Below, piece after piece: positions 1 through 8,312 of a DNA stretch of 40,212 nucleotides. Under the pieces are notes generated by a model, which did no database searches, was not told the origin of the DNA, and saw only the letters and a program-made list of their open reading frames with translations. Made by a program: the position numbers and the translations under genes. This DNA comes from an uncultured beta proteobacterium. GTDB lineage: Bacteria > Pseudomonadota > Gammaproteobacteria > Burkholderiales > Burkholderiaceae_C. Numbering within the stretch: the stretch's first letter is position 1; each line of letters opens with the position of its first letter. Location of the stretch: positions 1-40,212 of the forward strand of contig CAIXNB010000164.1 in the NCBI GenBank assembly GCA_903920695.1. The letters run 5' to 3'.

Positions 1-163
1 CCCCACCCCCGCCTCGGGCTGTTGGTTGAAGCCCGTGTTTGCTCGCTGGACTTGTCGAATCGGAGATTTGGGAATCGGCATTCATTCCTTAGATTCCACT
101 GACACGGTAGCTTGGTCACAAAATCTACTCGCCGTACACCCAATGACTCTGTAAGAGAAATAA

Positions 164-208
164 TATTCTTATTCTTAATTGACGCAAGAGTATTCTTAAC
201 TCAAGAAT
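164..208. repeat. ATTCTT direct and inverted repeats before the SeqA-N/RAMA gene
   Basis: The hexamer ATTCTT occurs at 165-170, 171-176 and 192-197. The last copy pairs with AAGAAT at 203-208 to form an inverted repeat that ends at the start of the gene at 219. This AT-rich cluster stands out from the rest of the window. Its position suggests an operator for self-regulation by the ribbon-helix-helix-like N-terminus of the downstream protein. That role is inferred from position and symmetry only. Bases 1-163 hold no gene that I can support. Confidence 0.4.
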
Positions 209-218
209 GGAACTCGCA

Positions 219-725
219 ATGAAATCAATCAGCGTTGATGATGAAGTTTTTTCTCATCTTGAAAAGCATGCCAAACCATTTGTTGACACACCAAATGCAA
301 CATTACGACGATTGCTTGGCCTTGCTGACTTACAAACGCCCTCCAAGCAGGTGACAACTACAGACAAAGTTGACAGCGAATTGGATGCTTTGTATGCCCA
401 AGCCAAAGCTTCACTTGGTCGAACTAAAGCTCCAAAAGCCGATTTGAGATCATTGGTGAAATCTGGTTACCTTAAGGACGGAGAGAGGTTAATTCTCTTG
501 GACTATCAAGGCAACGTAGTTCGTAAGTTTTCTGCTGTTGTTTCGGGTGGCGATCTGATCTATGGCGGTCAACGATATGCAATGAGCAACTTGGCCCAAG
601 AACTTTTGGGGAAATTGGGCTTTACGAGTAAGTCGGTTCGGGGACCAGCACACTGGGTTAACGAATCTGGAAAGTCTGTGAGAGATCTTTGGCAACTCAA
701 TCTTGACAAGACCTCGAAGAAGTGA
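219..725 (+). CDS. Small protein with SeqA-N-like N-terminus and RAMA-like C-terminus
   Basis: The function is unknown; it is probably a DNA-binding protein. The first 35 residues (MKSISVDDEVFSHL..., ...LRRLLGL) resemble the dimerising ribbon-helix-helix end of SeqA, which begins with a similar VDDE/LRRML pattern. After a polar linker, residues from about 75 to the end (GYLKDGERL, YGGQRYAMSNLAQELL, AHWVNESGKSVRDLW) look like a RAMA or DUF4357-type domain, a module often attached to restriction or methylation enzymes. I chose the ATG at 219 over the in-frame ATG at 207 because GGAA lies six bases before it and the SeqA-like pattern begins there. The gene stands alone, is visibly AT-richer than its neighbours, and is followed by a long hairpin, which points to horizontal acquisition. 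The coding call is firm; the domain calls are from memory. Confidence 0.75.
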   Translation: MKSISVDDEVFSHLEKHAKPFVDTPNATLRRLLGLADLQTPSKQVTTTDKVDSELDALYAQAKASLGRTKAPKADLRSLVKSGYLKDGERLILLDYQGNVVRKFSAVVSGGDLIYGGQRYAMSNLAQELLGKLGFTSKSVRGPAHWVNESGKSVRDLWQLNLDKTSKK

Positions 726-880
726 GGACGTTCACACGTCCCCTCTCATGTAAAACGGAACAATTGATGCAAGAGGATCATCGTATGCCGGGATGTTCTT
801 CGCGACAGTCCATCAATAGGAGAATACTGCCGCCACCATAATTGGGCACCGAACCACAGTATTGCGCTGAAAGCCGCTCC

Positions 881-962
881 GGGATGCGGGCGGGGCGGAT
901 GCTGGGGGCGATTTCAAAAAGCGCAGCGTATGAGCCCCCGGCGTCCGCCCCGCTCGCATCCC
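881..962. repeat. 82-base GC-rich imperfect hairpin between convergent genes
   Basis: Two 29-base arms (881-909 and 934-962) are reverse complements at 26 of 29 positions and enclose a 24-base loop. The hairpin lies 30 bases beyond the aroG stop and about 155 bases beyond the stop of the gene at 219. No T-tract follows on either strand, so a standard intrinsic terminator is not clear. It could stop convergent transcription or be a dispersed palindromic repeat. The rest of 726-992 holds no supported gene. Confidence 0.6.
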
Positions 963-992
963 TGAGAGGTTGGATCCAGGGAAGAGGCGCAG

Positions 993-2048
993 TCAGGGCC
1001 GCGCACGCAGACGAGCCGCGGCCTCGCGCAGCGCCTCGGCGGTCGTGTCCCAGCCCAGGCAGGCATCGGTGATGGAAACACCGTAGCGCAGGTCTTCGAG
1101 ACGGCCGAGCTTCTGGTTGCCTTCGAACAGGTTGGACTCCAGCATCACGCCCTTGATCGCGCGGTTGCCGTCGGCGATCTGATGCACCACGTCTTTGAGC
1201 ACCAGGGTCTGCAGCGCGTGGTTCTTGCGCGAGTTGGCGTGGCTGCAGTCGACAACGATGTTGACCGGGAGTTTGGCCGCCGTCAGCGCGGCCTCGGCCT
1301 CCGAAACCGCAACCGAGTCATAGTTCGGCACGCTGCCGCCGCGCAGGATCAGGTGCCCGAAGACATTGCCGCGCGTCTGCGTCACCGCCACCTGGCCGTC
1401 GCCGTTGATCCCGAGAAAAGCGTGCGGCTGCGCCGCTGACAGCATGGCGTTGAGCGCCACGTCGAGGTTGCCGTCGGTGCCGTTCTTGAAGCCGACCGGG
1501 CTCGACAGACCGCTGGCCAGCTCGCGGTGCGTCTGGCTCTCGGTCGTGCGCGCGCCGATCGCGCTCCAGGCGATCAGGTCGCCCAGGTAGTGCGGCGTGA
1601 TCGGGTCCAGCGCTTCGGTGCCGCAGGGCAGGCCCATCTCGTTGAGGTCCACCAGCAGGCGGCGCGCCACATGAAGTCCTTCGTCGATGCGAAAGCTGTC
1701 ATCCATGCGCGGGTCGTTGATCAGGCCTTTCCAGCCGACCGTGGTGCGCGGCTTCTCGAAGTAGACCCGCATCACGATGAAGAGCTGTTCTTTCAGCTCG
1801 TCGGCCAGCGCCTTGAGCTTGCGCGCGTATTCCATCGCCGCCTTGATGTCGTGGATCGAGCACGGGCCGACCACCACGAACAGACGCGGGTCTTGCCCGC
1901 TCAGGATGGCCGCCAGCGTGCGCCGAGCCTCACTGACGGTGCGGGTAGCCTGCGTATTGACCGGAATGTCATCGTGCAGTTGCGAGGGTGGCAGCAGCGT
2001 GAGCTGCGAAACCACGTTCAGATTTTCAAGGGCGGTGGGAAAGGGCAT
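993..2048 (-). CDS. aroG: 3-deoxy-7-phosphoheptulonate (DAHP) synthase, class I
   Basis: This enzyme condenses phosphoenolpyruvate and erythrose 4-phosphate, the first step of the shikimate pathway, in the cytoplasm. The 351 residues fit the AroF/AroG/AroH family (about 350). Family signatures visible are VVGPCSIHD near residue 59, MRVYFEKPRTTVGWKG with the substrate-binding basic residues, GARTTESQTHRE, GFKNGTDG, LRGG, the metal-ligand stretch VDCSHANS, and ESNLFEGNQ near the end. The gene is transcribed leftward and stands alone; the next gene, glcF, ends 18 bases upstream of it. Which aromatic amino acid inhibits it cannot be told from inspection, so the symbol aroG is a family label. Confidence 0.95.
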   Translation of the reverse strand: MPFPTALENLNVVSQLTLLPPSQLHDDIPVNTQATRTVSEARRTLAAILSGQDPRLFVVVGPCSIHDIKAAMEYARKLKALADELKEQLFIVMRVYFEKPRTTVGWKGLINDPRMDDSFRIDEGLHVARRLLVDLNEMGLPCGTEALDPITPHYLGDLIAWSAIGARTTESQTHRELASGLSSPVGFKNGTDGNLDVALNAMLSAAQPHAFLGINGDGQVAVTQTRGNVFGHLILRGGSVPNYDSVAVSEAEAALTAAKLPVNIVVDCSHANSRKNHALQTLVLKDVVHQIADGNRAIKGVMLESNLFEGNQKLGRLEDLRYGVSITDACLGWDTTAEALREAAARLRARP

Positions 2049-2066
2049 GGCCCGATTTTAGTTTGC

Positions 2067-3299
2067 TCAGCTGAGTGCTTCGTCCAGAACTTCGACCCAG
2101 TGCCGCACTGGTGTGCGCGTGCCGCTTTGCAGATGCGTGATGCAGCCCATGTTGGCCGAGACGATCAGGTCCGGTTTGCGTGCGCCAAAAGTGGTGTTGA
2201 GGTGGCCGAGCTTGCGCTCGCGCAACTGGTGCGACAAGTCCGGATGAAGCACCGAGTAAGTGCCGGCGGAGCCGCAGCACAGATGCGCTTCGGCGCCCGT
2301 GATCTTGATGTCAAAACCGAGTTGACCGAGCCAGTGCTCAACCCCGCCGCGCAGTTGTTGCCCGTGCTGCAATGTGCAGGGCGGGTGAAAGGCCAGTGTG
2401 CGCGCATCCACCTGTACCTTGCCGCGCAGGGCAGCGACCAGATCCGGTAGCAGCTCACTCAGGTCGCGCGTCAGCGCGCTGATGCTTGCCGCGCGTTCAG
2501 CGTAGACCGGATCGTCCTGCAGCAGGTGACCGTATTCCTTGACCGTGACGCCGCAGCCCGAGGCGTTCATGACGATGGCCTCGACACCTGCTTGTACATG
2601 GGGCCACCAGGCGTCAATGTTGGCGCGCATCTGCACCTTGCCGCCCTCTTGGTCGTTCAGGTGAAACTTGACGGCGCCGCAGCAACCGGCATCCGGCGCG
2701 ATCACGCTCTGGATGCCGGCGGCGTCAAGCACGCGCGCCGTGGCAAAGTTGATGTTGGGCGTCATGGCTGGCTGCACGCAGCCGGCGAGCAGCAGCACCT
2801 TGCGTGCATGCGTGGCCTTCGGCCATACGCCGGCGTTCTGCTTTGCCGGTACTTTGTCCTTGAGGGCCGTGGGCAGCAGCGGGCGCAGCATCTGACCGAG
2901 CTTCATCGCCGGGCCAAATGCTGGCGATGTCAATCCTTCCTTAAGCGCCCAGCGCAAGGCGCGCTCGGCCGGCGCTCGCGCCACCTGGGCATCGACCAGC
3001 TTGCGCCCGATGTCAATCAGGTGGCCATAGGCGACACCCGATGGACAGGTGCTCTCGCAACTGCGGCAGGTCAGGCAGCGATCCAGATGCGCCTGCGTCT
3101 TGCGCGTCGGCGTCTGGCCTTCGAGCACCTGCTTGACCAGGTAGATGCGGCCGCGCGGCCCGTCGAGTTCATCACCGAGCAACTGATAGGTCGGGCAGGT
3201 CGCGGTGCAGAAGCCACAGTGCACGCACTTGCGCAAAATGGCGGCTGCCGCTTTGGCGTCGGCGCTGTCCTGGTAGGCGGGAGCGAGATGAGTATGCAT
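2067..3299 (-). CDS. glcF: Glycolate oxidase iron-sulfur subunit
   Basis: This is the electron-transfer subunit of the GlcDEF glycolate oxidase, which oxidises glycolate to glyoxylate at the inner face of the membrane. Two 4Fe-4S motifs are visible near the N-terminus, CVHCGFCTATCP (from about residue 26) and CLTCRSCESTCP (from about residue 75). The two cysteine-rich CCG-type domains follow (DAGCCGAVKFH and CCGSAGTYSV). The 410 residues are the usual length, and the opening MHTHLAP matches the family, so the start at 3299 is credible. No Shine-Dalgarno sequence is visible: a palindromic repeat ends eight bases before the start codon. It follows glcE on the same strand with a 91-base gap holding that repeat. 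Confidence 0.95.
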   Translation of the reverse strand: MHTHLAPAYQDSADAKAAAAILRKCVHCGFCTATCPTYQLLGDELDGPRGRIYLVKQVLEGQTPTRKTQAHLDRCLTCRSCESTCPSGVAYGHLIDIGRKLVDAQVARAPAERALRWALKEGLTSPAFGPAMKLGQMLRPLLPTALKDKVPAKQNAGVWPKATHARKVLLLAGCVQPAMTPNINFATARVLDAAGIQSVIAPDAGCCGAVKFHLNDQEGGKVQMRANIDAWWPHVQAGVEAIVMNASGCGVTVKEYGHLLQDDPVYAERAASISALTRDLSELLPDLVAALRGKVQVDARTLAFHPPCTLQHGQQLRGGVEHWLGQLGFDIKITGAEAHLCCGSAGTYSVLHPDLSHQLRERKLGHLNTTFGARKPDLIVSANMGCITHLQSGTRTPVRHWVEVLDEALS

Positions 3300-3306
3300 A
3301 TACGTG

Positions 3307-3383
3307 TTGTCATTGCGGCCCTGAGCCGCAATCCAGCTTGTTAGTGGGTCTTGGTGGATCCCGGCTCAAGGCCGGGATGACAA
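3307..3383. repeat. REPIN-like inverted pair of palindromic units (copy A)
   Basis: Unit 1 (3307-3335, TTGTCATTGCGG...GCAATCCA) and unit 2 (3355-3383, TGGATCCCGG...GATGACAA) are 29 bases each. Unit 2 reversed matches unit 1 closely, so the element is the same palindrome twice in opposite orientation. Its outer ends are TTGTCAT and ATGACAA. It lies between glcE and glcF, directly against the glcF start codon. Related copies are at 20753-20826 and 26431-26503, with a single unit at 5303-5331. Confidence 0.8.
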
Positions 3384-3390
3384 ATTTCCT

Positions 3391-4533
3391 CTATAGGTCT
3401 GTGTACATCCGGCCGCGGTTGAAGATGCCAGCCGGGTCGAATTCGGCCTTCAGGCGCCGGTGAATCTGTGCCAGCGGCGCGCTCAAGGGGCTGAAGCGGT
3501 CGATTGCCGGTGTGCTGGCAAGTTGCGGCGCGCGAAACAAGGTGGCTGTGCCGCCCACCGATGCTGCCGCCTGGCGCAGCGGCGCCTGGGCCGCGAGGGG
3601 CGCCCACAGCCAACGCTGCGCACCATGCCATTCGATCAACTGGGCATAGGGCAGGTCCAGCGCTGGTGTCGACTGTGGCAGTGACAGCCGCCACAGGCCC
3701 AAGTCAGGTGCCGGGGCCTGAAAAAAGGGCAGGGTTTGATCGCGGCAGGCGTCCCAGTCGGCGCCCGCCTGCGCCCGGTCCATGCGGCTGGCTTCGGCGC
3801 CGAGTGAACGCAGGTCGGCCAGCAGGCGCGGGCAGGCGGCCTCTACCGCCGCCACAGCGCCGCGCAGGCGCACAAACAGGCAGTCGCGCGCCGGGCTCAG
3901 GCTGTCGTCGCGAACCCAGCAACTGGCGTTCAGCGGCAAGGGCAAGCCGCCCCAGCGATTGAGCAGATCGAGCGCGGCCTGCTGTGTGACACCGCTCGCC
4001 ATCAGCGTGGCTTCAGCCACGACAGCGGGCAGAATCTTGAGCGAAATTTCGGTCAACACGCCGAGCGTACCCAGTGCACCGACCATCAAGCGCGAGACGT
4101 CGTAGCCGGCGACGTTTTTGATAACCTGGCCGCCAAAGGTCAGCAATTCACCGCGGCCATTGAGCAGCGTGACCCCGAGCACGTAATCGCGCACGGCGCC
4201 AGCACTGGCGCGCGCCGGGCCACTCAAACCCGCTGCCACCATGCCACCACAGGTCGCACCAATGACGAAGCGCGGCGGCTCGAACGCCAGGCACTGGCCT
4301 TTTTCGGCCAGCGCCGTCTCCAGTTCTGCCAGCGGCGTGCCGGCCCGCACCGTGACGACGAGCTCGGTCGGCTCGTAGCTGCTGATGCCGCACAGGCTGC
4401 CGAGTTCCAGCAGTTCGCCTTGCAGCGATTCGCCGTAGAAGTCCTTTGAGCCGGAGCCGCGCAGGCGCAGCGGCGCGCGGTCGGCGGCCGCGGCGCGGAC
4501 GCGGTCGGTGATCTGGGCGAGCGAAGAGTCCAT
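3391..4533 (-). CDS. glcE: Glycolate oxidase FAD-binding subunit
   Basis: This is the second flavin-binding subunit of glycolate oxidase. It has an FAD_binding_4 (VAO-type) fold in the first half: LRLRGSGSKDFYG, VTVRAGTPLAELE, PPRFVIGATCGGMVAAGLSGPAR, and GGQVIKNVAGYDVSRL, which is highly characteristic of GlcE. The C-terminus (FDPAGIFNRGRMY) is also typical. The 380 residues are slightly longer than the family norm. It is the first gene of a leftward pair with glcF. The usual upstream partner glcD is absent: the next gene upstream is pssA on the opposite strand, with 124 bases between the starts. GlcD must therefore be encoded elsewhere or have been lost. Confidence 0.93.
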   Translation of the reverse strand: MDSSLAQITDRVRAAAADRAPLRLRGSGSKDFYGESLQGELLELGSLCGISSYEPTELVVTVRAGTPLAELETALAEKGQCLAFEPPRFVIGATCGGMVAAGLSGPARASAGAVRDYVLGVTLLNGRGELLTFGGQVIKNVAGYDVSRLMVGALGTLGVLTEISLKILPAVVAEATLMASGVTQQAALDLLNRWGGLPLPLNASCWVRDDSLSPARDCLFVRLRGAVAAVEAACPRLLADLRSLGAEASRMDRAQAGADWDACRDQTLPFFQAPAPDLGLWRLSLPQSTPALDLPYAQLIEWHGAQRWLWAPLAAQAPLRQAAASVGGTATLFRAPQLASTPAIDRFSPLSAPLAQIHRRLKAEFDPAGIFNRGRMYTDL

Positions 4534-4657
4534 GATGTGTCTGTGCTACTGTTGCGTCCGATGGTAAAGGGCATCCGGGCTAACCTTGCCCTCGACCGTC
4601 AAGCGGGCGATACTAGCTCCAGCAGTGGCCTACAAGGTTGCCGAAAGGGATTCTGAC

Positions 4658-5284
4658 ATGACAAGCAACAAAACCAGCAAGCCATTCTCGATGATTCGGG
4701 AGTTTCAACTGGCAGACTGGTTCACGTTGGGAAATGCCATCTGCGGCACGGGGGCTATTTTTTCCACCTTGAGTTACCTGCAAAGCGATGATCGCCAGCA
4801 TGTCTACTATGCCGCTGCTCTGGTGCTACTGGCCCTGATTTTTGACGTGCTCGACGGCCGCATCGCGCGCTGGCGGCAAAAAACTTCCATCCTTGGGCGT
4901 GAACTTGATTCGCTGGCCGACGTCATCTCCTTTGGTGTGGCGCCGGCCGTCATCGCCTATGGCTGTGGCATGCAGGGCCTGTATGACCGCGTCGTGCTGG
5001 CCTACTTTGTGGCCTGCGGCGTATCAAGGCTGGCGCGTTACAACGTCACGGCCGAGACCCTGTCCGAGGGCTCAGACAAGGTCAAGTACTTCGAGGGCAC
5101 GCCGATTCCGACCTCGATTCTGCTGGTCGGCCTGCTCGCGCTGGCTGCCTGGTTCGACGCGCTCGGGCCGAACCTGTGGTTCGGAGAACTCATGCTGGCG
5201 GGATTCAAGCTGCACCCGCTGGTGCTGCTGTTCGCCCTGTCGGGTTCGCTCATGATCAGCCGCATCCGCATTCCCAAGCTGTAA
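4658..5284 (+). CDS. pssA: CDP-diacylglycerol-serine O-phosphatidyltransferase
   Basis: This membrane enzyme makes phosphatidylserine from CDP-diacylglycerol and serine, the precursor of phosphatidylethanolamine. The CDP-alcohol phosphotransferase motif DG-x2-AR-x8-G-x3-D-x3-D is complete: DG at 66-67, AR at 70-71, G80, D84 and D88. Several hydrophobic segments follow, and the C-terminus (SGSLMISRIRIPKL) is a typical PssA ending. I place the start at 4658 (208 residues) because GAAAGGGA lies at the right distance before it. An in-frame ATG at 4586 would add 24 residues of no known domain. The gene is monocistronic and convergent with the SMP-30-like gene, with a single palindromic unit between them. 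Substrate is assigned by family. Confidence 0.9.
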   Translation: MTSNKTSKPFSMIREFQLADWFTLGNAICGTGAIFSTLSYLQSDDRQHVYYAAALVLLALIFDVLDGRIARWRQKTSILGRELDSLADVISFGVAPAVIAYGCGMQGLYDRVVLAYFVACGVSRLARYNVTAETLSEGSDKVKYFEGTPIPTSILLVGLLALAAWFDALGPNLWFGELMLAGFKLHPLVLLFALSGSLMISRIRIPKL

Positions 5285-5302
5285 CGCGCCAAGACGCCAG
5301 AA

Positions 5303-5331
5303 CTGTCATGCCGGTCCTGATCCGGCACCCA
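5303..5331. repeat. Single palindromic REP-like unit (copy D)
   Basis: CTGTCATGCCGG...CCGGCACCCA is one 29-base unit of the same family as the paired elements at 3307, 20753 and 26431. It lies between the convergent ends of pssA and the SMP-30-like gene. The stem could help end transcription, although no T-tract is present. Confidence 0.65.
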
Positions 5332-5349
5332 CGAAGTTCAGAAACGTCG

Positions 5350-6348
5350 CTAATCGACGAAGCAGTTGGCCGGCAAGCCCGGCACGGTCACGCGCATGGC
5401 GAACACGCAGCCCGACAAGGGCAGGGCCAACAACTCGGCCGCACTGCGTTTCTGGCGCGCGCTGGTCAGGTACAGGGTTTGCAGGTCTGCGCCGCCAAAG
5501 CAGGGCATAGTCGGGCATTGCGCCGGCGTGACCCAGGCCGCCAACAAAACACCGGCCGGTGAGAACTGGCACAGGCGCCGGCCTTCGTACATGGCGATGT
5601 AGTAGTTGCCCTGCACGTCGACGGTGGCGCCGTCGGGCCGGCCACCGTAGCTCGGGGCTGCATCGGGCAAGGCTTGCGAATCCGGCTGCCAGCCCTGTGG
5701 CTTGGGCTCAAACTGCAAGAACACGCGCTGCGCGCTCAAGCTGTTGTCGATTGCGTTGAAGTCCCAGGCATGGACGCGGTGGCTCGCGGTGTCGGCCCAG
5801 TACAGCGTGCGCCCATCGGGACTCCAGGCCAGGCCGTTGCCAGTCGTGGCGGGCAAGATAGTGGGATCGGTCTTGCGCTCGACCACGGCGCGGCCGGCGC
5901 GGCAATCGAGACAATACAGCGCTGCGTTGCCCTTGACACGGGTCTCGTCGAGCGTGCCGATCCAGAAGCGGCCGAGCGGATCGCACTTGCCGTCATTGGC
6001 GCGCATTTGCGCCGGGTCGTAATCGAGCGTGGCGATTCGCTCAAGTGGCCCGCGCCAGTGCCGGACACGGTAGACGCCGTCGCGCAGCGCGATCACCAGG
6101 CCACCGCTGGCGGCCGGCGCCATGCAACCGGGCTCGGATGGCATGTCCCAATACTCAAGCATTCCCGTGCTGTTATCGACGCGCAGAATCTGCCGGCGCG
6201 CAATGTTCAACCAGTACAGCCTTTGCTCTAGCGGATGCCAGAACGGCGACTCGCCCAGTTCGCAGGGCTGTGGATTGACAAGCTGCCAGTCGGCGGGCTG
6301 GGAAACGGCTGCAAATGCTGCGGCGTTTGGCATGGTCGGAAAGCTCAT
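5350..6348 (-). CDS. SMP-30/gluconolactonase-family sugar lactone hydrolase
   Basis: This is a six-bladed beta-propeller enzyme that probably hydrolyses a sugar lactone with a divalent metal. The four metal-site positions typical of the SMP-30/RGN family are visible: E33 in GESPFWHP, N118 in RANDGK, N171 in GNGLAWSPDG, and D239 in RPDGATVD. The 332 residues are somewhat longer than the usual 290-300 because of a 20-residue insertion after residue 210 (QPDSQALPDAAPSYGG) and a short N-terminal extension. There is no signal peptide, so it is cytoplasmic. It stands alone on the minus strand, about 20 kb from the carbohydrate locus, and context does not reveal its substrate. An in-frame ATG five codons downstream is an alternative start. 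Confidence 0.88.
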   Translation of the reverse strand: MSFPTMPNAAAFAAVSQPADWQLVNPQPCELGESPFWHPLEQRLYWLNIARRQILRVDNSTGMLEYWDMPSEPGCMAPAASGGLVIALRDGVYRVRHWRGPLERIATLDYDPAQMRANDGKCDPLGRFWIGTLDETRVKGNAALYCLDCRAGRAVVERKTDPTILPATTGNGLAWSPDGRTLYWADTASHRVHAWDFNAIDNSLSAQRVFLQFEPKPQGWQPDSQALPDAAPSYGGRPDGATVDVQGNYYIAMYEGRRLCQFSPAGVLLAAWVTPAQCPTMPCFGGADLQTLYLTSARQKRSAAELLALPLSGCVFAMRVTVPGLPANCFVD

Positions 6349-6401
6349 TGAGTGCCATTGTGCACCGCCATGCGTCGCGTTTGCGCCGGCAAATGTTGCT
6401 C

Positions 6402-6848
6402 TCAGGCATCGAAGCCCGGATCACAGGCGCGGCGGTTGCGCGCGCGCTTTAGCAGAACGGTGATCAGAAGCGCAGCGGCCGCCGAGCGCGTCATCGGCGG
6501 TGAGGCGGCGAGCAATTCAGCCAGACCGTCTACCACCTGAACACTTATCTGCTGCACGCGCGTGACTAGCGCGATCACGTCGCTCGACTGCACGTTCTGC
6601 AAATCCTCGACCTGCACACGCAGATCCGGCCAGCCGGCGCGAAAGCGGATTTTGGCGAAGACGCCGTTGGCCAAGGCGACCAGCGAAAGCACACCCAGTG
6701 GCTTGAGCAGGTGCGCAATCAGGCGGCTGCGCTCGGTCGCGGGCGCCGCCTCGTAGACCTGTCCGACCAGTTGCGCAATCGCGCCGTCGGATGCCTGGCC
6801 GGGCAAGGTATTCAAGGGCTCAAAAGCTTGCGTGGTGTCGGGATTCAT
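6402..6848 (-). CDS. Conserved-looking hypothetical protein, 148 residues
   Basis: I do not recognise this protein. I chose the ATG at 6848 (MNPDTTQAFEP) because AAGAAAGG lies seven to eight bases before it; an upstream in-frame start at 6935 has no such site. The sequence is helical and alanine- and leucine-rich, with one or two weakly hydrophobic stretches (LGVLSLVALANGVFAKI and AAAALLITVLLK) and a basic, cysteine-containing tail (KRARNRRACDPGF). Its 3' end lies 53 bases from the SMP-30-like start and its 5' end faces the ureG stop, 136 bases away. It could be a small membrane-associated protein. Codon use matches the neighbours, which supports coding. Confidence 0.6.
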   Translation of the reverse strand: MNPDTTQAFEPLNTLPGQASDGAIAQLVGQVYEAAPATERSRLIAHLLKPLGVLSLVALANGVFAKIRFRAGWPDLRVQVEDLQNVQSSDVIALVTRVQQISVQVVDGLAELLAASPPMTRSAAAALLITVLLKRARNRRACDPGFDA

Positions 6849-6984
6849 GTCGCGCCTTTCTTGTTTGACAAGTGCATCGGACTGGCTTGTCCTGCCAGCA
6901 TGAACCCCACTGTGCGCTCGCTGCATGTCAACCAAATGTCAAGATGCGACCAGATGTAAGCATCGGTTGCAGGCGCGACGTCGC

Positions 6985-7638
6985 TCAGGCGCGCAGCATG
7001 CCGCGCTGCTCGATGAAGGTCACGACCTCGGCGAGACCGGCGCGCGTTTTCAGATTGGTCATTACAAACGGTTTCAAGCCTTTGGCCGTTGTGCGCATGC
7101 GTGTGGTATCGGCGCGCATGACTTCCAGATTGGCGCCGACATAGGGCGCCAGGTCGGTCTTGTTGATGACGAACAGATCGCTCTTGGTGATGCCAGGCCC
7201 GCCCTTGCGCGGGATCTTTTCGCCAGCCGCCACGTCGATGACATAGATCGTCAGGTCCGACAGCTCGGGGCTGAAGGTGGCGGCCAAGTTGTCGCCGCCG
7301 CTCTCGATGAAGACGATGTCGGCGTTGGGAAACTCGACCAGCATGCGGTCGATCGCTTCCAGATTGATGGAGGCGTCCTCGCGGATCGCGGTGTGCGGGC
7401 AGCCACCGGTCTCGACGCCCATGATGCGCTCGGCCGGCAGCGCGCCGCTATCGGTCAGGATGCGCTGGTCTTCCTTGGTGTAGATGTCGTTGGTTATGGC
7501 TACCAGGTCATACTGGTCACGCATGGTCTTGCACAGCATTTCCAGTAGCGTGGTCTTGCCGGAGCCGACTGGCCCGCCGATGCCCACGCGCAGGGGAGGC
7601 AGTTTCTTGCTTCGGTTGGGGATGTGGTGAAGCGTCAT
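6985..7638 (-). CDS. ureG: Urease accessory GTPase UreG
   Basis: UreG is the GTPase that drives nickel delivery into apo-urease with UreE, UreF and UreD/H. Visible signatures are the P-loop GPVGSGKTT near residue 22, [10 protein letters not shown], the metal-binding Cys-Pro-His motif in [28 protein letters not shown], and the guanine-specificity motif NKTDLA. The 217 residues are a normal length. Its start overlaps the ureF stop by four bases, so it is the last gene of a coupled ureE-ureF-ureG unit transcribed leftward. The urease structural genes are not in the window. Confidence 0.97.
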   Translation of the reverse strand: MTLHHIPNRSKKLPPLRVGIGGPVGSGKTTLLEMLCKTMRDQYDLVAITNDIYTKEDQRILTDSGALPAERIMGVETGGCPHTAIREDASINLEAIDRMLVEFPNADIVFIESGGDNLAATFSPELSDLTIYVIDVAAGEKIPRKGGPGITKSDLFVINKTDLAPYVGANLEVMRADTTRMRTTAKGLKPFVMTNLKTRAGLAEVVTFIEQRGMLRA

Positions 7639-8312
7639 GATCGGAACAGGCGTGAGTACTGGATTTCATGCTGGGCGCTGAGGATCGCCAGCATCGGTGA
7701 AAAGGCCTGACGCGCGTCGGTGCCGAGCTTCAGGGCGTGATCGATGGCAGCCGGGATTTCGGCGCTCAGTTGCGAGAGGATGCGCTGGCCCGCACTCTGG
7801 CCCAGCGGCACCGATTTGATCGCCGCTTGCACCATGTTCTCGGCCCAGCCGAAGGCGTAGCTCAGCAGGCACTCGCGCAGCGGCGCAGCGGTGCTCGAAG
7901 CGGCCAGCGCAAAAGCCAGCGGGTAGGTTGGCTGCAGCGCGGCCAGCACGGCGATCTGCGCGGAGCTGGCGGTCGTGTGATTGCGCAGCCACTCCAGCAG
8001 CGAGCGCCCCATCTGCTCGGTCTGCGCGCGCAGTTCGCTGCTCTCACGCGTCTGCAGCACCCAGGCGTTGAGGGCGGCGATGCGCGCGTGATCGTTGCTC
8101 CGCCAGGCCGGAACGGCCTGCGCGATCACGGCCAGATCGGCGCGCGCCAGGCTCAGGTGCAACTGGTCGCGCAGCCAGTGCGCGGCATCTTGCTCGGTCG
8201 CCACCTTGCCGGTATCGACAGCGGCCTCCAGACACTCGGAGTAAGCGAAGCCGCCGATCGGCAACGCTGGCGAGGCCAGCCACATCAGTTGCAACAGACT
8301 GGCGTCACGCAT
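7635..8312 (-). CDS. ureF: Urease accessory protein UreF
   Basis: UreF is the helical adaptor that bridges the UreD/H-urease complex and UreG and gates GTP hydrolysis during nickel insertion. The opening [24 protein letters not shown] is family-typical (short form: [13 protein letters not shown]). Further signatures are the central DLAVIAQ segment and [21 protein letters not shown]. The 225 residues match the family. Its start overlaps the ureE stop at 8312, and its stop overlaps the ureG start, so translation of the three genes is probably coupled. Confidence 0.95.
   Translation of the reverse strand: MRDASLLQLMWLASPALPIGGFAYSECLEAAVDTGKVATEQDAAHWLRDQLHLSLARADLAVIAQAVPAWRSNDHARIAALNAWVLQTRESSELRAQTEQMGRSLLEWLRNHTTASSAQIAVLAALQPTYPLAFALAASSTAAPLRECLLSYAFGWAENMVQAAIKSVPLGQSAGQRILSQLSAEIPAAIDHALKLGTDARQAFSPMLAILSAQHEIQYSRLFRS

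Noticed and set aside
842-1072. A 76-codon open frame covering the long hairpin
   Set aside because: It runs through the palindrome and into the antisense of aroG; low-complexity Arg/Ala/Pro composition.
5350-6348. The SMP-30-like lactonase as a member of the ascorbate-like locus
   Set aside because: It lies about 20 kb away, beside housekeeping genes, and carries no GATCAA-type operator, so no link can be supported.
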